Assembly (NCBI GenBank): GCA_002371215.1
Contig: DFGL01000024.1
Location: forward strand, 1 to 64,000
Direction: 5' to 3'
DNA: 64,000 nucleotides
From: Ruminococcaceae bacterium UBA3751
GTDB lineage: Bacteria > Bacillota > Clostridia > Oscillospirales > Acutalibacteraceae
Under the pieces are notes generated by a model that saw only the letters and a list, made by a program, of their open reading frames with translations, made no database searches and was not told the DNA's origin. The position numbers and the translations under genes are program-made. This document shows, in pieces, positions 42,356 to 49,408 of the stretch. Position 1 is the first letter of the stretch, and each line of letters begins with the position of its first letter.

Positions 42356-44545
42356 TCAGTCTTTTCTCGGTCTGTGGGGACGGTTGCCCTTTTTCTTAGG
42401 CGGCGCGTCGTCAATCTCGTTTTCGGGAGTCATACCCTCAAGTTCAATGAGTGCGTCGCGGCGGGAAAGGTCAATCTTACCCTCATCGGTAATGCCGATA
42501 CATTTAACGATGATGCTGTCGCCAACGTTAACAACGTCCTCAACCTTGTTTGTTCTCTTAACGTCAAGGCGTGAGATATGAACAAGTCCCTCTTTACCCG
42601 GAGCGATTTCTACGAAAGCGCCGAAATTCATAAGTCTTGTTACAACGCCGTTATAGAAAGCGCCAACCTCGGGGTCGGTAGCAATAAGGCGTACAACCTC
42701 AACAGCTGAATCGCACTTATCAGCGTCCTGACCTGAAACGAATACTTTTCCGTCCTCTTCAATTTCAATCTTAACGTCAAAGTCAGCCTGAATCTGCTGA
42801 ATAACCTTACCGCTCTTACCGATAACGTCGCCGATTTTATCGGGGTCAATGGAAATAACCTTCATCTTCGGAGCGTACTTTGAAAGCTCTGCTCTCGGTT
42901 CGCTGATAACGGGAAGCATAATCTCATCAAGGATGTACTCTCTTGCCTTATGAGTTTTAGCAAAAGCCTCTTTGATAATTTCAGGAGTAAGACCGTGAAC
43001 CTTGAGGTCCATCTGGATTGCCGTAATACCTTTCTTGGTACCCGCAACCTTGAAGTCCATATCGCCGTAGAAATCCTCAAGTCCCTGGATATCAACCATA
43101 GTCATAAAGTCGCCGTAAACGCCCTCATCGCCTGTGATAAGGCCGCAGGAGATACCTGCAACGGGAGCTTTAATCGGAACGCCTGCTGCCATAAGAGCAA
43201 GGGTTGAGCCGCAGATTGAGCCCTGCGACGTTGAGCCGTTTGAGGAGAGAACCTCTGAAACGACGCGGATTGTATACGGGAATTCCTCTACTGAAGGAAT
43301 AACGGGAAGGAGCGCCTTTTCAGCAAGCGCGCCGTGACCGATTTCACGTCTGCCCGGACCTCTTGAAGGCTTGGTTTCGCCAACAGAGTATGAGGGGAAG
43401 TTATAGTGGTGGATATATCTCTTTTCGGTCTGCTCATCAAGTCCGTCAAGCGACTGTGCGTCGCGGATACCGCCGAGAGTAGCGATAGAGAGCACCTGAG
43501 TCTGGCCTCTTGTGAATAAGCCTGAGCCGTGAACGCGTGAGAGAAGGTCAATCTCAGCATTAAGAGGACGGATTTCGTCAATACCTCTGCCGTCAACTCT
43601 CTTATGCTCATCCTTCAGCCAAGCGCGTACAACGTGCTTCTGAACGAGATACATAATTTCATCAAGCTTTTCGGGGTTCTCCTCAAAACGCTCGTCAAAC
43701 TTTTCGTGAACTGCATCGTAAATTGGAAGGAGTCTTTCATCGCGTACGTTCTTATCGTCCGTATCAAGCGCTTTTTTAACGTCCTCAATGCAGAATTCCT
43801 CAATCTCCGCCATAATTTCAGGGTCAGGATTTGAGCTTTCATATTCAAACTTCGGCTTACCAACTTCTTCAACGATACCGTTGATGAACTGAACAATCTT
43901 CTTATTCTCCTCGTGGCCTGCCATAATTGCGTTAAACATAGTGTCGTCGTCAATTTCGTTACCGCCTGCCTCAATCATAGCTACGAGGTCAGCGGTTGAA
44001 GCAACCGTAAGCACGAGGTCGCTCTTTTCTCTCTGCTCAAGAGTCGGGTTGATAACGATTTCGCCGTCAACAAGACCAACGTTTACGCCTGAAATCGGGC
44101 CGTCCCACGGAATATCTGAAATAGCGATAGCAGCGGAAACGCCAATCATAGCGGTAATTTCGGGAGAGCAATCGGGGTCAACGGACATAACCGTTGCAAC
44201 TACCGAGCAGTCGTTTCTTAAATCCTTAGGGAAGAGCGGGCGGATAGGACGGTCAATACAACGTGACGTAAGGATAGCCTTTTCGCTCGGTCTTGCTTCT
44301 CTTCTCTGGAAGGAGCCCGGGATTTTACCTACGGAGTATAATTTCTCCTCATAGTCTACTGAAAGCGGGAAGAAGTCAACGCCCTCTCTCGGCTTTTTTG
44401 ATGCGGTTACGTTACAGAGAACCTCTGTTTCGCCGTAACGCGCAAGGATAGACGCGTTTGCAAGCCCTGCCATCTTACCCGTTTCAAGGGTAAGCTTTCT
44501 GCCTGCAAGCTCTGTTTCCCATACTTTAAAATTCTTGAAAAACAT
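42356..44545 (-). CDS. pnp: Polyribonucleotide nucleotidyltransferase (PNPase)
   Basis: 729-residue PNPase, a phosphorolytic 3'-5' exoribonuclease in RNA turnover. The two RNase PH domains include RSSE-like segments and the second carries GDMDFKVAG with QMDLKV acidic residues. A KH domain (VIGKSGKVIQQIQADFDVKI, ~560-590) and an S1 domain (~630-700, NGVVTRLMNFGAFVEI) follow, so the enzyme is complete. It ends in a basic tail KKKGNRPHRPRKD. rpsO lies upstream, the classical order. A long hairpin in its 5' leader resembles the self-regulation site known in other bacteria. Confidence 0.97.
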   Translation of the reverse strand: MFFKNFKVWETELAGRKLTLETGKMAGLANASILARYGETEVLCNVTASKKPREGVDFFPLSVDYEEKLYSVGKIPGSFQRREARPSEKAILTSRCIDRPIRPLFPKDLRNDCSVVATVMSVDPDCSPEITAMIGVSAAIAISDIPWDGPISGVNVGLVDGEIVINPTLEQREKSDLVLTVASTADLVAMIEAGGNEIDDDTMFNAIMAGHEENKKIVQFINGIVEEVGKPKFEYESSNPDPEIMAEIEEFCIEDVKKALDTDDKNVRDERLLPIYDAVHEKFDERFEENPEKLDEIMYLVQKHVVRAWLKDEHKRVDGRGIDEIRPLNAEIDLLSRVHGSGLFTRGQTQVLSIATLGGIRDAQSLDGLDEQTEKRYIHHYNFPSYSVGETKPSRGPGRREIGHGALAEKALLPVIPSVEEFPYTIRVVSEVLSSNGSTSQGSICGSTLALMAAGVPIKAPVAGISCGLITGDEGVYGDFMTMVDIQGLEDFYGDMDFKVAGTKKGITAIQMDLKVHGLTPEIIKEAFAKTHKAREYILDEIMLPVISEPRAELSKYAPKMKVISIDPDKIGDVIGKSGKVIQQIQADFDVKIEIEEDGKVFVSGQDADKCDSAVEVVRLIATDPEVGAFYNGVVTRLMNFGAFVEIAPGKEGLVHISRLDVKRTNKVEDVVNVGDSIIVKCIGITDEGKIDLSRRDALIELEGMTPENEIDDAPPKKKGNRPHRPRKD

Positions 44546-44584
44546 TTTTTTACCTCTCTTTAATTTATTTTCAAAAGGAGGATA

Positions 44585-44639
44585 AATTGTAATAAATTAA
44601 ATACATCAAGCATTTTGAGATATTTAATTTATCACAATT
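44585..44639 (-). promoter_or_regulatory. Long hairpin in the pnp leader
   Basis: AATTGTAATAAATTAAATA (44585-44603) is nearly the reverse complement of 44621-44639, with one mismatch; outer AAGGAGG/CCTCCTT arms extend the stem. It hides Shine-Dalgarno-like sequences and may be an RNase III/PNPase autoregulatory hairpin. Confidence 0.65.
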
Positions 44640-44671
44640 ACAGCTCCTCCTTAATGAATTTAAAACAACGA

Positions 44672-44700
44672 AGCAGACGATACATTGCGTATCGTCTGCT
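44672..44700 (-). terminator. rpsO terminator
   Basis: AGCAGACGATAC-N5-GTATCGTCTGCT followed on the minus strand by TCGTTGTTTT, directly after rpsO. Partial readthrough into pnp is likely. Confidence 0.7.
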
Positions 44701-44706
44701 GTTTAA

Positions 44707-45003
44707 TTAGTCCTCTGAGTCAGCGATGTTGCGCTCAAGAGTATTACGGATACCAAGCTTTGAGATAAGCTCACGGTATTCGTTAACGTCCTTCTTATAG
44801 ATGTAAGCAAGAAGGTTTCTTCTGTGACCTACCATCTTAAGAAGACCGCGGCGTGAGTGATGGTCCTTCTTATGAATCTTGAGGTGCTCTGTGAGCTCCT
44901 TGATTCTGAAAGTAAGAACTGCAACCTGTACCTGAGCTGAACCTGTGTCGCCCTCGTGAACAGCGTACTCTTTAATAATAGCCTGCTTCTGTTCCTGTGT
45001 CAT
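44707..45003 (-). CDS. rpsO: 30S ribosomal protein S15
   Basis: 98 residues from the ATG at 45003 (AAAGGTGGAAAAGATA site); an upstream GTG would add four residues. S15 features are DTGSAQVQVAVLTFRIKELT, LKIHKKDHHSRRGLLKMVGH and RRNLLAYI, the 16S rRNA-binding and h22-junction segments. S15 organises the platform of the 30S subunit. A C-terminal extension (NTLERNIADSED) makes it slightly longer than the usual 88-89 residues. The promoter is TTTACA-17-TATAAT at 45100-45128 and the leader may carry an S15 autoregulatory fold. Confidence 0.97.
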   Translation of the reverse strand: MTQEQKQAIIKEYAVHEGDTGSAQVQVAVLTFRIKELTEHLKIHKKDHHSRRGLLKMVGHRRNLLAYIYKKDVNEYRELISKLGIRNTLERNIADSED

Positions 45004-45099
45004 TATCTTTTCCACCTTTCATAATATTTGCCTTATGCGAATAACGCAGTAGCGGGAAGGTGACCCCCGAAACCGAGTAATTCGTTTACAGCAAAAGGG

Positions 45100-45128
45100 A
45101 TTATAACATATAAATTATAATTTGTAAA
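45100..45128 (-). promoter_or_regulatory. rpsO promoter
   Basis: Minus strand TTTACA (45123-45128), 17-base spacer, TATAAT (45100-45105); the leader before the rpsO ATG is ~90 nt and may fold for S15 control. Confidence 0.75.
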
Positions 45129-45213
45129 GAAAAATTTTTTATTCGTATCTTAAAATTTGTATTATCATAATAGAGGCGACGCATAAAAGATAAAAAAGGC
45201 GCAGAAAAAAATC

Positions 45214-45241
45214 TTGACTTTTGTTAATAATGTGTTATAAT
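45214..45241 (+). promoter_or_regulatory. rplU operon promoter
   Basis: TTGACT (45214-45219), 16-base spacer, TATAAT (45236-45241). Transcription starts ~110 nt ahead of rplU, leaving room for the leader RNA. Confidence 0.8.
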
Positions 45242-45249
45242 TTATAAGC

Positions 45250-45358
45250 CGCATATTATGGGCAGATGAGAAGTTCGTCTATCCTAAGTGATTATTAAAT
45301 CACGAAAAAGGTTCGGACGACGCCTATCGTAGCGAGTCTTATGAAAGGTAGAATAAGC
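45250..45358 (+). ncRNA. Ribosomal protein L21 leader
   Basis: The transcribed leader before rplU has two hairpins, AGATG...CGTCT (45264-45280) and GTGATT...AATCAC (45288-45303), then a purine-rich GGTTCGGACGACGCC segment before the start. The position and features fit the Firmicutes L21 leader family, which controls rplU-rpmA. Identification is from context and recall of the family. Confidence 0.7.
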
Positions 45359-45359
45359 T

Positions 45360-45668
45360 ATGTACGCAGTTATCGTTACAGGTGGTAAGCAGTACAAGGT
45401 TGAAGAGGGCGACGTTCTCTACATTGAGAAGCTCGGCGTTGAAGCTGAGGATGAAATCACCTTTGACAACGTTCTTGCAGTAAGCTCGCTTGCAGGCTTC
45501 AAAGCAGGCAAGGATTGCGAAAACGCAACGGTTAACGCTAAGGTTATCAAGAACGGCAAGGCTAAGAAAATCACTGTTTTCACCTACAAGCCAAAGAAGA
45601 ACGAAAAGCGCAAGATGGGTCACCGTCAGCCTTACACCAAGGTTGAGATTACCAAAATCAACGCATAA
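45360..45668 (+). CDS. rplU: 50S ribosomal protein L21
   Basis: 102 residues with the L21 pattern: MYAVIVTGGKQYKVEEGDVL at the start and KRKMGHRQPYTKVEITKI at the end, the rRNA-contacting part. L21 binds 23S rRNA domain. The stop overlaps the Prp start by one base, and rpmA follows, the standard rplU-prp-rpmA operon of Firmicutes. Expression is probably controlled by the L21 leader. Confidence 0.97.
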   Translation: MYAVIVTGGKQYKVEEGDVLYIEKLGVEAEDEITFDNVLAVSSLAGFKAGKDCENATVNAKVIKNGKAKKITVFTYKPKKNEKRKMGHRQPYTKVEITKINA

Positions 45669-45982
45669 TGATCAGAGTTCAGTTTTTTAAAAAGGGCGAT
45701 ATGCTGACAGGCTTTGAAAGCAAGGGACATTCGTACGCTGCCGAATGCGGAAGCGACATTGTCTGCGCCTTCGTTTCAAGCGCCTGCTATATGACAGCCA
45801 ATACCGTAACGGAAATTCTTTCCCTTGACGCCGCCACGCGCGACGGAGACGGATATATGAGGCTCAGCATTAACTCTTCGCCCGAAAAGGCACAGGATAT
45901 TTTAAACGGTATGAAGCTGCATTTAACCGAGCTTCAGAAGGAATATCCCGAAAACATAAAAGTAACAATCACGGAGGAATAA
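45668..45982 (+). CDS. prp: Ribosomal-processing cysteine protease Prp
   Basis: 104 residues. GHSYAAECGSDIVCAFVSSACYMTAN has the conserved His in KGHS and Cys in IVCAFVS, the catalytic pair of Prp. It removes the N-terminal extension of L27, an essential step in Firmicutes, and the matching extended L27 gene lies directly downstream. It overlaps rplU by one base. It is also known as YsxB. Confidence 0.94.
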   Translation: MIRVQFFKKGDMLTGFESKGHSYAAECGSDIVCAFVSSACYMTANTVTEILSLDAATRDGDGYMRLSINSSPEKAQDILNGMKLHLTELQKEYPENIKVTITEE

Positions 45983-45984
45983 CA

Positions 45985-46269
45985 ATGCTTAAATTAAATT
46001 TACAGTTATTTGCTCATAAGAAAGGAATGGGTTCTACAAAGAACGGCCGTGACTCCGAGTCAAAGCGTCTCGGCGCAAAGAGAGCCGACGGACAGTTCGT
46101 ACTTGCAGGCAACATTCTTTACCGCCAGAGAGGAACTCATATCCATCCGGGTAACAACGTAGGAATCGGCTCTGACGATACTCTTTTCGCTCTTATTGAC
46201 GGAACAGTAAGATTTGAAAGAATGGGTAAGGACAGAAAAAAGGTTTCTGTTTATCCTGTTGAGCAGTAA
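45985..46269 (+). CDS. rpmA: 50S ribosomal protein L27 with cleavable N-terminus
   Basis: 94 residues. The N-terminal MLKLNLQLFAHKKGMGS is the Firmicutes-type extension, cut by Prp between LQLFA and HKKG so that the mature N-terminus reaches the peptidyl-transferase centre. The rest (KNGRDSESKRLGAKRADGQF, then RQRGTHIHPGNNVGIG) is standard L27. Prp is encoded directly upstream. Confidence 0.97.
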   Translation: MLKLNLQLFAHKKGMGSTKNGRDSESKRLGAKRADGQFVLAGNILYRQRGTHIHPGNNVGIGSDDTLFALIDGTVRFERMGKDRKKVSVYPVEQ

Positions 46270-46278
46270 TAGAAAACT

Positions 46279-46305
46279 AAAAGACCGCGTTTGCGGTCTT
46301 TTTTG
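46279..46305 (+). terminator. rpmA operon terminator
   Basis: AAAAGACCGC-GTTT-GCGGTCTTTTTTG; also effective for the converging Nudix gene. Confidence 0.9.
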
Positions 46306-46310
46306 TTTTG

Positions 46311-46787
46311 TTAATACTCGTATTCCGCAAGCATTTCAAAATGCTCGGGAAGATTATTTATTCTTTCCTTTATGAACAGCGGATAGAGGTATTGTTCATT
46401 CAGGGAAGCAATGCTGAGCCATTCAAAAACTTCGTTGTTTTTTGTTTCAAGCCCGATAAATTTTTCGTGATTAACAAGGTCTGTATCGGACACGTCAACA
46501 AGATAATAAACGCATAGTTCGTGGAATTTTTCTTTACACTCGTCCTCAACAAAGAACGTCTGCGCAAGCCAAAGCGGTCTTACAATCTTTGCGCTAATAC
46601 CAAGCTCCTCCCTCAGTTCTCTTTTAATTGCGTTATCGGCTGTTTCGTTCAGAGCCACTCTGCCGCCCGGGAGAAAATAATACGGCGTATTATTATTTTT
46701 CATAGCGAGCAGCTTGTTGCCGTGAGTGATAATGGCACAAACTCTGTAGTTGAAAATTCCGTTTTCAGTTTTAAACGTTAAGTCCAT
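46311..46787 (-). CDS. Nudix hydrolase
   Basis: 158 residues from the ATG at 46787, chosen for the GGAAGGAAT site; an in-frame upstream ATG would add 18 residues but would lie inside the leader RNA. The Nudix box GGRVALNETADNAIKRELRE with EELGI fits GX5EX7REUXEEXGU. It hydrolyses a nucleoside diphosphate linked to another moiety; the substrate is not predictable. A terminator and a 5S-rRNA-like structure lie directly upstream in its transcript, suggesting attenuation control. Confidence 0.9.
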   Translation of the reverse strand: MDLTFKTENGIFNYRVCAIITHGNKLLAMKNNNTPYYFLPGGRVALNETADNAIKRELREELGISAKIVRPLWLAQTFFVEDECKEKFHELCVYYLVDVSDTDLVNHEKFIGLETKNNEVFEWLSIASLNEQYLYPLFIKERINNLPEHFEMLAEYEY

Positions 46788-46799
46788 ATTCCTTCCGAA

Positions 46800-46900
46800 A
46801 AAAATAGCCTGCCATAAAATGACAGGTTGATGTAACAGCATCCAAAATTATTTATCGGGCGTTAACGCTGTGTTCGGAATGGGAACAGGTATACCCGACG
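46800..46900 (-). ncRNA. 5S-rRNA-like leader RNA with terminator
   Basis: From ~46900 on the minus strand the sequence contains GGGTATACCTGTTCCCATTC with CGAACACAGCGTTAACGCCC directly continuing, the core of helices II-III and loop C of 5S rRNA. It lacks recognisable helix I and normal helices IV-V. Instead comes a GATG/CATC hairpin, then CCTGTCAT-TTT-ATGGCAGG followed by CTATTTTTTT, a terminator (46801-46827). The Nudix ribosome binding site follows at once. Either a 5S-derived regulatory leader or a degenerate 5S gene. Confidence 0.6.
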
Positions 46901-46906
46901 CAAAAA

Positions 46907-46935
46907 AGTATATCATAAGGCATAGTTTTTGTCAA
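46907..46935 (-). promoter_or_regulatory. Promoter of the 5S-like RNA / Nudix unit
   Basis: Minus strand TTGACA (46930-46935), 17-base spacer, TATACT (46907-46912). Its strength suggests the 5S-like RNA is actively transcribed. Confidence 0.8.
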
Positions 46936-46976
46936 CAAGGCTTTTTTGCAAGAAAAACTGCAAATAATAATAACTG

Positions 46977-47004
46977 TTGACTTTTGGAATTTATTTAGTA
47001 AAAT
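46977..47004 (+). promoter_or_regulatory. sufCB promoter
   Basis: TTGACT (46977-46982), 16-base spacer, TAAAAT (46999-47004), divergent from the 5S-like RNA promoter. Confidence 0.65.
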
Positions 47005-47036
47005 ATATATGACATTTTATATAAAGAGGAAAAAAT

Positions 47037-47777
47037 ATGTTAGAGCTTAAAAACATATCCTTTGACGTTCCGCAGGATAGCGGACAGAAGGAAATCATTA
47101 AAGATATAAGCCTTAAAATAGGCGGCAACAAGCTCGTTGTTATTACAGGACCGAACGGCGGCGGTAAATCAACAATGGCTAAGCTTATTGCGGGAATTGA
47201 AAAACCCACCGCAGGAAAAATCTATTTTGAGGGCGAGGACATTACGGAAAAGAGCATTACCGAGCGCGCCAACCTCGGCATCAGCTTTGCTTTTCAGCAG
47301 CCCGTACGTTTTAAAGGAATTGAGGTTGTTGACCTTCTGCGTCTTGCGGCAAAGAGAGATTTATCTATCGGCGAGGCGTGCGACTATCTTTCAAAGGTAG
47401 GACTCTGCGCGAGGGATTATATCAACCGCGAGGTTAACGCAAGCCTTTCGGGCGGCGAGCTAAAGAGAATTGAAATTGCAACAGTTCTTGCAAGAGGAAC
47501 AAAGCTCTCCGTTTTTGACGAGCCGGAGGCGGGAATTGACCTCTGGAGCTTTAACAGCCTTATCTCGGTTTTTGAAAAGCTTAAAGCCGAAAGCAATAAT
47601 TCTATTCTCATTATCTCCCATCAGGAGAGAATTCTTAACATTGCGGACGAGGTTGTAGTTCTTGACAGCGGAAGAATAACAAAGCAGGGACCGAAGGAGG
47701 AAATACTTCCCCAGCTTCTCGGAACTGCTTCTGCGGTTGGCAGCTGCACAAAACTTACGGGCGAGGAGGATGAATAA
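47037..47777 (+). CDS. sufC: SufC-like Fe-S assembly ATPase
   Basis: 246 residues. Walker A is GPNGGGKST, the Q-loop is in FAFQQPVRFKG, the signature is LSGGELKR, Walker B is LSVFDEPEAGIDLW and the H-loop is in ISHQ. SufC drives the SufB scaffold that builds iron-sulfur clusters. The operon contains only sufC and sufB-like genes, without sufS, sufU or sufD, matching the two-gene SUF form (SmsCB) of many anaerobes. The clusters would serve Rnf, the dehydratase and others. The start of sufB overlaps the stop by one base. Confidence 0.93.
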   Translation: MLELKNISFDVPQDSGQKEIIKDISLKIGGNKLVVITGPNGGGKSTMAKLIAGIEKPTAGKIYFEGEDITEKSITERANLGISFAFQQPVRFKGIEVVDLLRLAAKRDLSIGEACDYLSKVGLCARDYINREVNASLSGGELKRIEIATVLARGTKLSVFDEPEAGIDLWSFNSLISVFEKLKAESNNSILIISHQERILNIADEVVVLDSGRITKQGPKEEILPQLLGTASAVGSCTKLTGEEDE

Positions 47778-48703
47778 TGGATTTTGTTAACGATATTCAG
47801 AGCAGGCTTCTTGCCGAAATTGCGGGCATTACCTCAACCCCGAAGGGAGCGTACAACATCCGCGCAAACTCTCAGCTTGCGGCGAGAAACACAACGGAAA
47901 ACATTGACATTACAACTAAAACGGACAAGCCCGGAATCGATATCCGCATTAAAAGCGGAACAAAGGGCGAAAGCGTTCACATTCCCGTAGTAGTAAGCGA
48001 AAGCGGTATTAAAGAAACCGTCTACAACGATTTCTTTATCGGCAACGACTGCGACGTTACAATTGTTGCGGGCTGCGGTATTGATAACTGCGGCGCTCAC
48101 GACAGCCAGCACGACGGAATTCACCGCTTTTTCGTAGGCAAAAACTCCCACGTTAAGTATGTTGAAAAGCACTACGGCTCAGGCGACGGCAGCGGTAAAC
48201 GAATTCTCAATCCTCAGACGGAGGTTTACCAGGAGGAAAACAGCACCGTTGAAATGGAGATGGTTCAGATTAAAGGCGTTGACAGCACCGTAAGAACCAC
48301 CCTTTCCGAGCTTGATAAAGGAGCAACCCTTCTCGTGCGCGAAAGACTTATGACTCACGGCAACCAGCATGCCGAAAGCGTTTATACCACAAAGCTCAAC
48401 GGCGAGGATTCAAGTGCAGACGTAATTTCACGCTCAGTTGCAAAGGATAATTCGTACCAGAAATTTGACAGCATTATCGTTGGCAACGCAAAATGCAACG
48501 GCCATACGGAATGCGACGCAATTATTATGGACGACGCAAAAATTCTTGCTGTACCTCAGCTTGAGGCTAACGATATTGACGCGGCGCTTATCCATGAGGC
48601 GGCTATAGGAAAAATTGCAGGCGAGCAGATAATAAAGCTTATGACTCTCGGCTTAACCGAGCAGGAGGCTGAGGAGCAAATCATCAGCGGTTTCCTTAAA
48701 TAA
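47777..48703 (+). CDS. sufB: SufB/SufD-family Fe-S scaffold protein
   Basis: 308-residue SufB/D-type protein, shorter than classical SufB (~470). Conserved segments are GIDNCGAHDSQHDGIHRFFV, MVQIKGVDSTVRTTLSEL and NGHTECDAIIMDDAKI with CDA/HTEC, then the C-terminal HEAAIGKIAGEQIIKLM region for SufC binding. It is the scaffold of the minimal SmsCB system encoded with the upstream ATPase. A terminator follows at 48708-48750. Confidence 0.92.
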   Translation: MDFVNDIQSRLLAEIAGITSTPKGAYNIRANSQLAARNTTENIDITTKTDKPGIDIRIKSGTKGESVHIPVVVSESGIKETVYNDFFIGNDCDVTIVAGCGIDNCGAHDSQHDGIHRFFVGKNSHVKYVEKHYGSGDGSGKRILNPQTEVYQEENSTVEMEMVQIKGVDSTVRTTLSELDKGATLLVRERLMTHGNQHAESVYTTKLNGEDSSADVISRSVAKDNSYQKFDSIIVGNAKCNGHTECDAIIMDDAKILAVPQLEANDIDAALIHEAAIGKIAGEQIIKLMTLGLTEQEAEEQIISGFLK

Positions 48704-48707
48704 AAAC

Positions 48708-48750
48708 AAAAACACCGAAATTCACTTTTGTGAGCTTCGGTGTTTTTATT
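48708..48750 (+). terminator. sufCB terminator
   Basis: AAAAACACCGAA and TTCGGTGTTTTT flank an inner TTCAC...GTGAG stem; followed by ATTTG. Confidence 0.88.
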
Positions 48751-48763
48751 TGTTTTTTAATTA

Positions 48764-48925
48764 TCAGGTAGTACCTTCAAGTCCTCTGTTTATCGGATTG
48801 AAATACGTATCTCTTATAGCTCTTCCTAAAAGGACCAAAGCGGCTAAAGCAAGGATTGAAATAAGCGCAACAATTAAGCCGTATTCAACCATACCCTGAC
48901 CGTTTTCATCTATGAAAAATGCCAT
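48764..48925 (-). CDS. Flp/Fap-type pilin
   Basis: 53 residues from the ATG at 48925 (GGAGGAAAGCAT site); the longer frame to 49012 lacks a site. GQGMVEYGLIVALISILALA is the Flp prepilin pattern: a Gly before the cleavage site, Glu at +5, then the hydrophobic helix. Flp pilins are assembled by Tad secretion systems, but no tad gene is in this window, so the rest must lie elsewhere or be missing. The C-terminus (YFNPINRGLEGTT) is unusually short. Confidence 0.85.
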   Translation of the reverse strand: MAFFIDENGQGMVEYGLIVALISILALAALVLLGRAIRDTYFNPINRGLEGTT

Positions 48926-49090
48926 ATGCTTTCCTCCAGTCAATAATAGTAATATATACAAATAAATATAAAAATCATATTTACTGTTTAATTGTACAGT
49001 ATTTTTCAACAATAGTCAATAATTTTTGGTAAAAAATGTTGATAATTCTTTAAATAATATTTTTTACACAATAAAAACATCGACAAATAC

Positions 49091-49143
49091 AAAAAACAAC
49101 ACACCCTACGGTGTGTTGTTTTTTGGCGTCCCCGAAGGGAGTC
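49091..49143 (-). repeat. 53-bp direct repeat, distal copy: terminator plus tRNA-Arg 3' end
   Basis: Exact copy of 49235-49287. It contains the AACAACACACC/GGTGTGTTGTT terminator hairpin and the last ~20 bp of tRNA-Arg including CCA. The copies are separated by 91 bp. This is a fragment, not a second tRNA gene. Confidence 0.9.
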
Positions 49144-49157
49144 TCTTCTCAGCTATC

Positions 49158-49178
49158 GAACAGTCCACCGGACTGTTC
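49158..49178. repeat. Palindrome between the tRNA-Arg repeat copies
   Basis: GAACAGTCC-N3-GGACTGTTC. A near-identical palindrome lies downstream of tRNA-Asn at 63742-63764. The rest of the 91-bp spacer shows a GGCTC/GAGCC hairpin but no gene. Confidence 0.7.
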
Positions 49179-49234
49179 TCCCAATCGGCTCACTTGCTGC
49201 GAGCCTCTTGGAGTTCGTTTCTCCTCCCTTCTTA

Positions 49235-49287
49235 AAAAAACAACACACCCTACGGTGTGTTGTTTTTTGGCGTCCCCGAAGGGAGTC
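49235..49287 (-). repeat. 53-bp direct repeat, tRNA-proximal copy
   Basis: Overlaps the 3' end of tRNA-Arg and its terminator. With the copy at 49091-49143 it resembles an att-type duplication of a tRNA 3' end, or a local tandem duplication. Confidence 0.9.
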
Positions 49288-49344
49288 GAACCCCCGGCCT
49301 TTCGCTTAGGAGGCGAACGCTCTATCCAGCTGAGCTACGGAGAC
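49268..49344 (-). tRNA. tRNA-Arg (anticodon CCT)
   Basis: 77 nt with encoded CCA. Acceptor GTCTCCG pairs with CGGGGAC (one G-U). D-arm AGCTCAGCTGGATAGAGC, anticodon stem TTCGC/GCGAA with loop CTCCTAA (anticodon CCT), T-arm GGGGG-TTCGACT-CCC. Promoter TTGACT-17-TAATAT lies at 49373-49401. Confidence 0.96.
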
Positions 49345-49372
49345 ATATCGCCCGTTTTCTGCGGGCTAATAT

Positions 49373-49401
49373 ATATTATCAGTATAATTATAAAAAGTCA
49401 A
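49373..49401 (-). promoter_or_regulatory. tRNA-Arg promoter
   Basis: Minus strand TTGACT (49396-49401), 17-base spacer, TAATAT (49373-49378). Confidence 0.7.
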
Positions 49402-49408
49402 GATTAAA

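Noticed and set aside
46800..46900. Complete 5S rRNA gene
   Set aside because: Helix I and the normal helix IV-V region are missing, and a terminator directly precedes the Nudix ribosome binding site.
49091..49143. Second tRNA-Arg gene
   Set aside because: Only ~20 bp of the 3' end is present.
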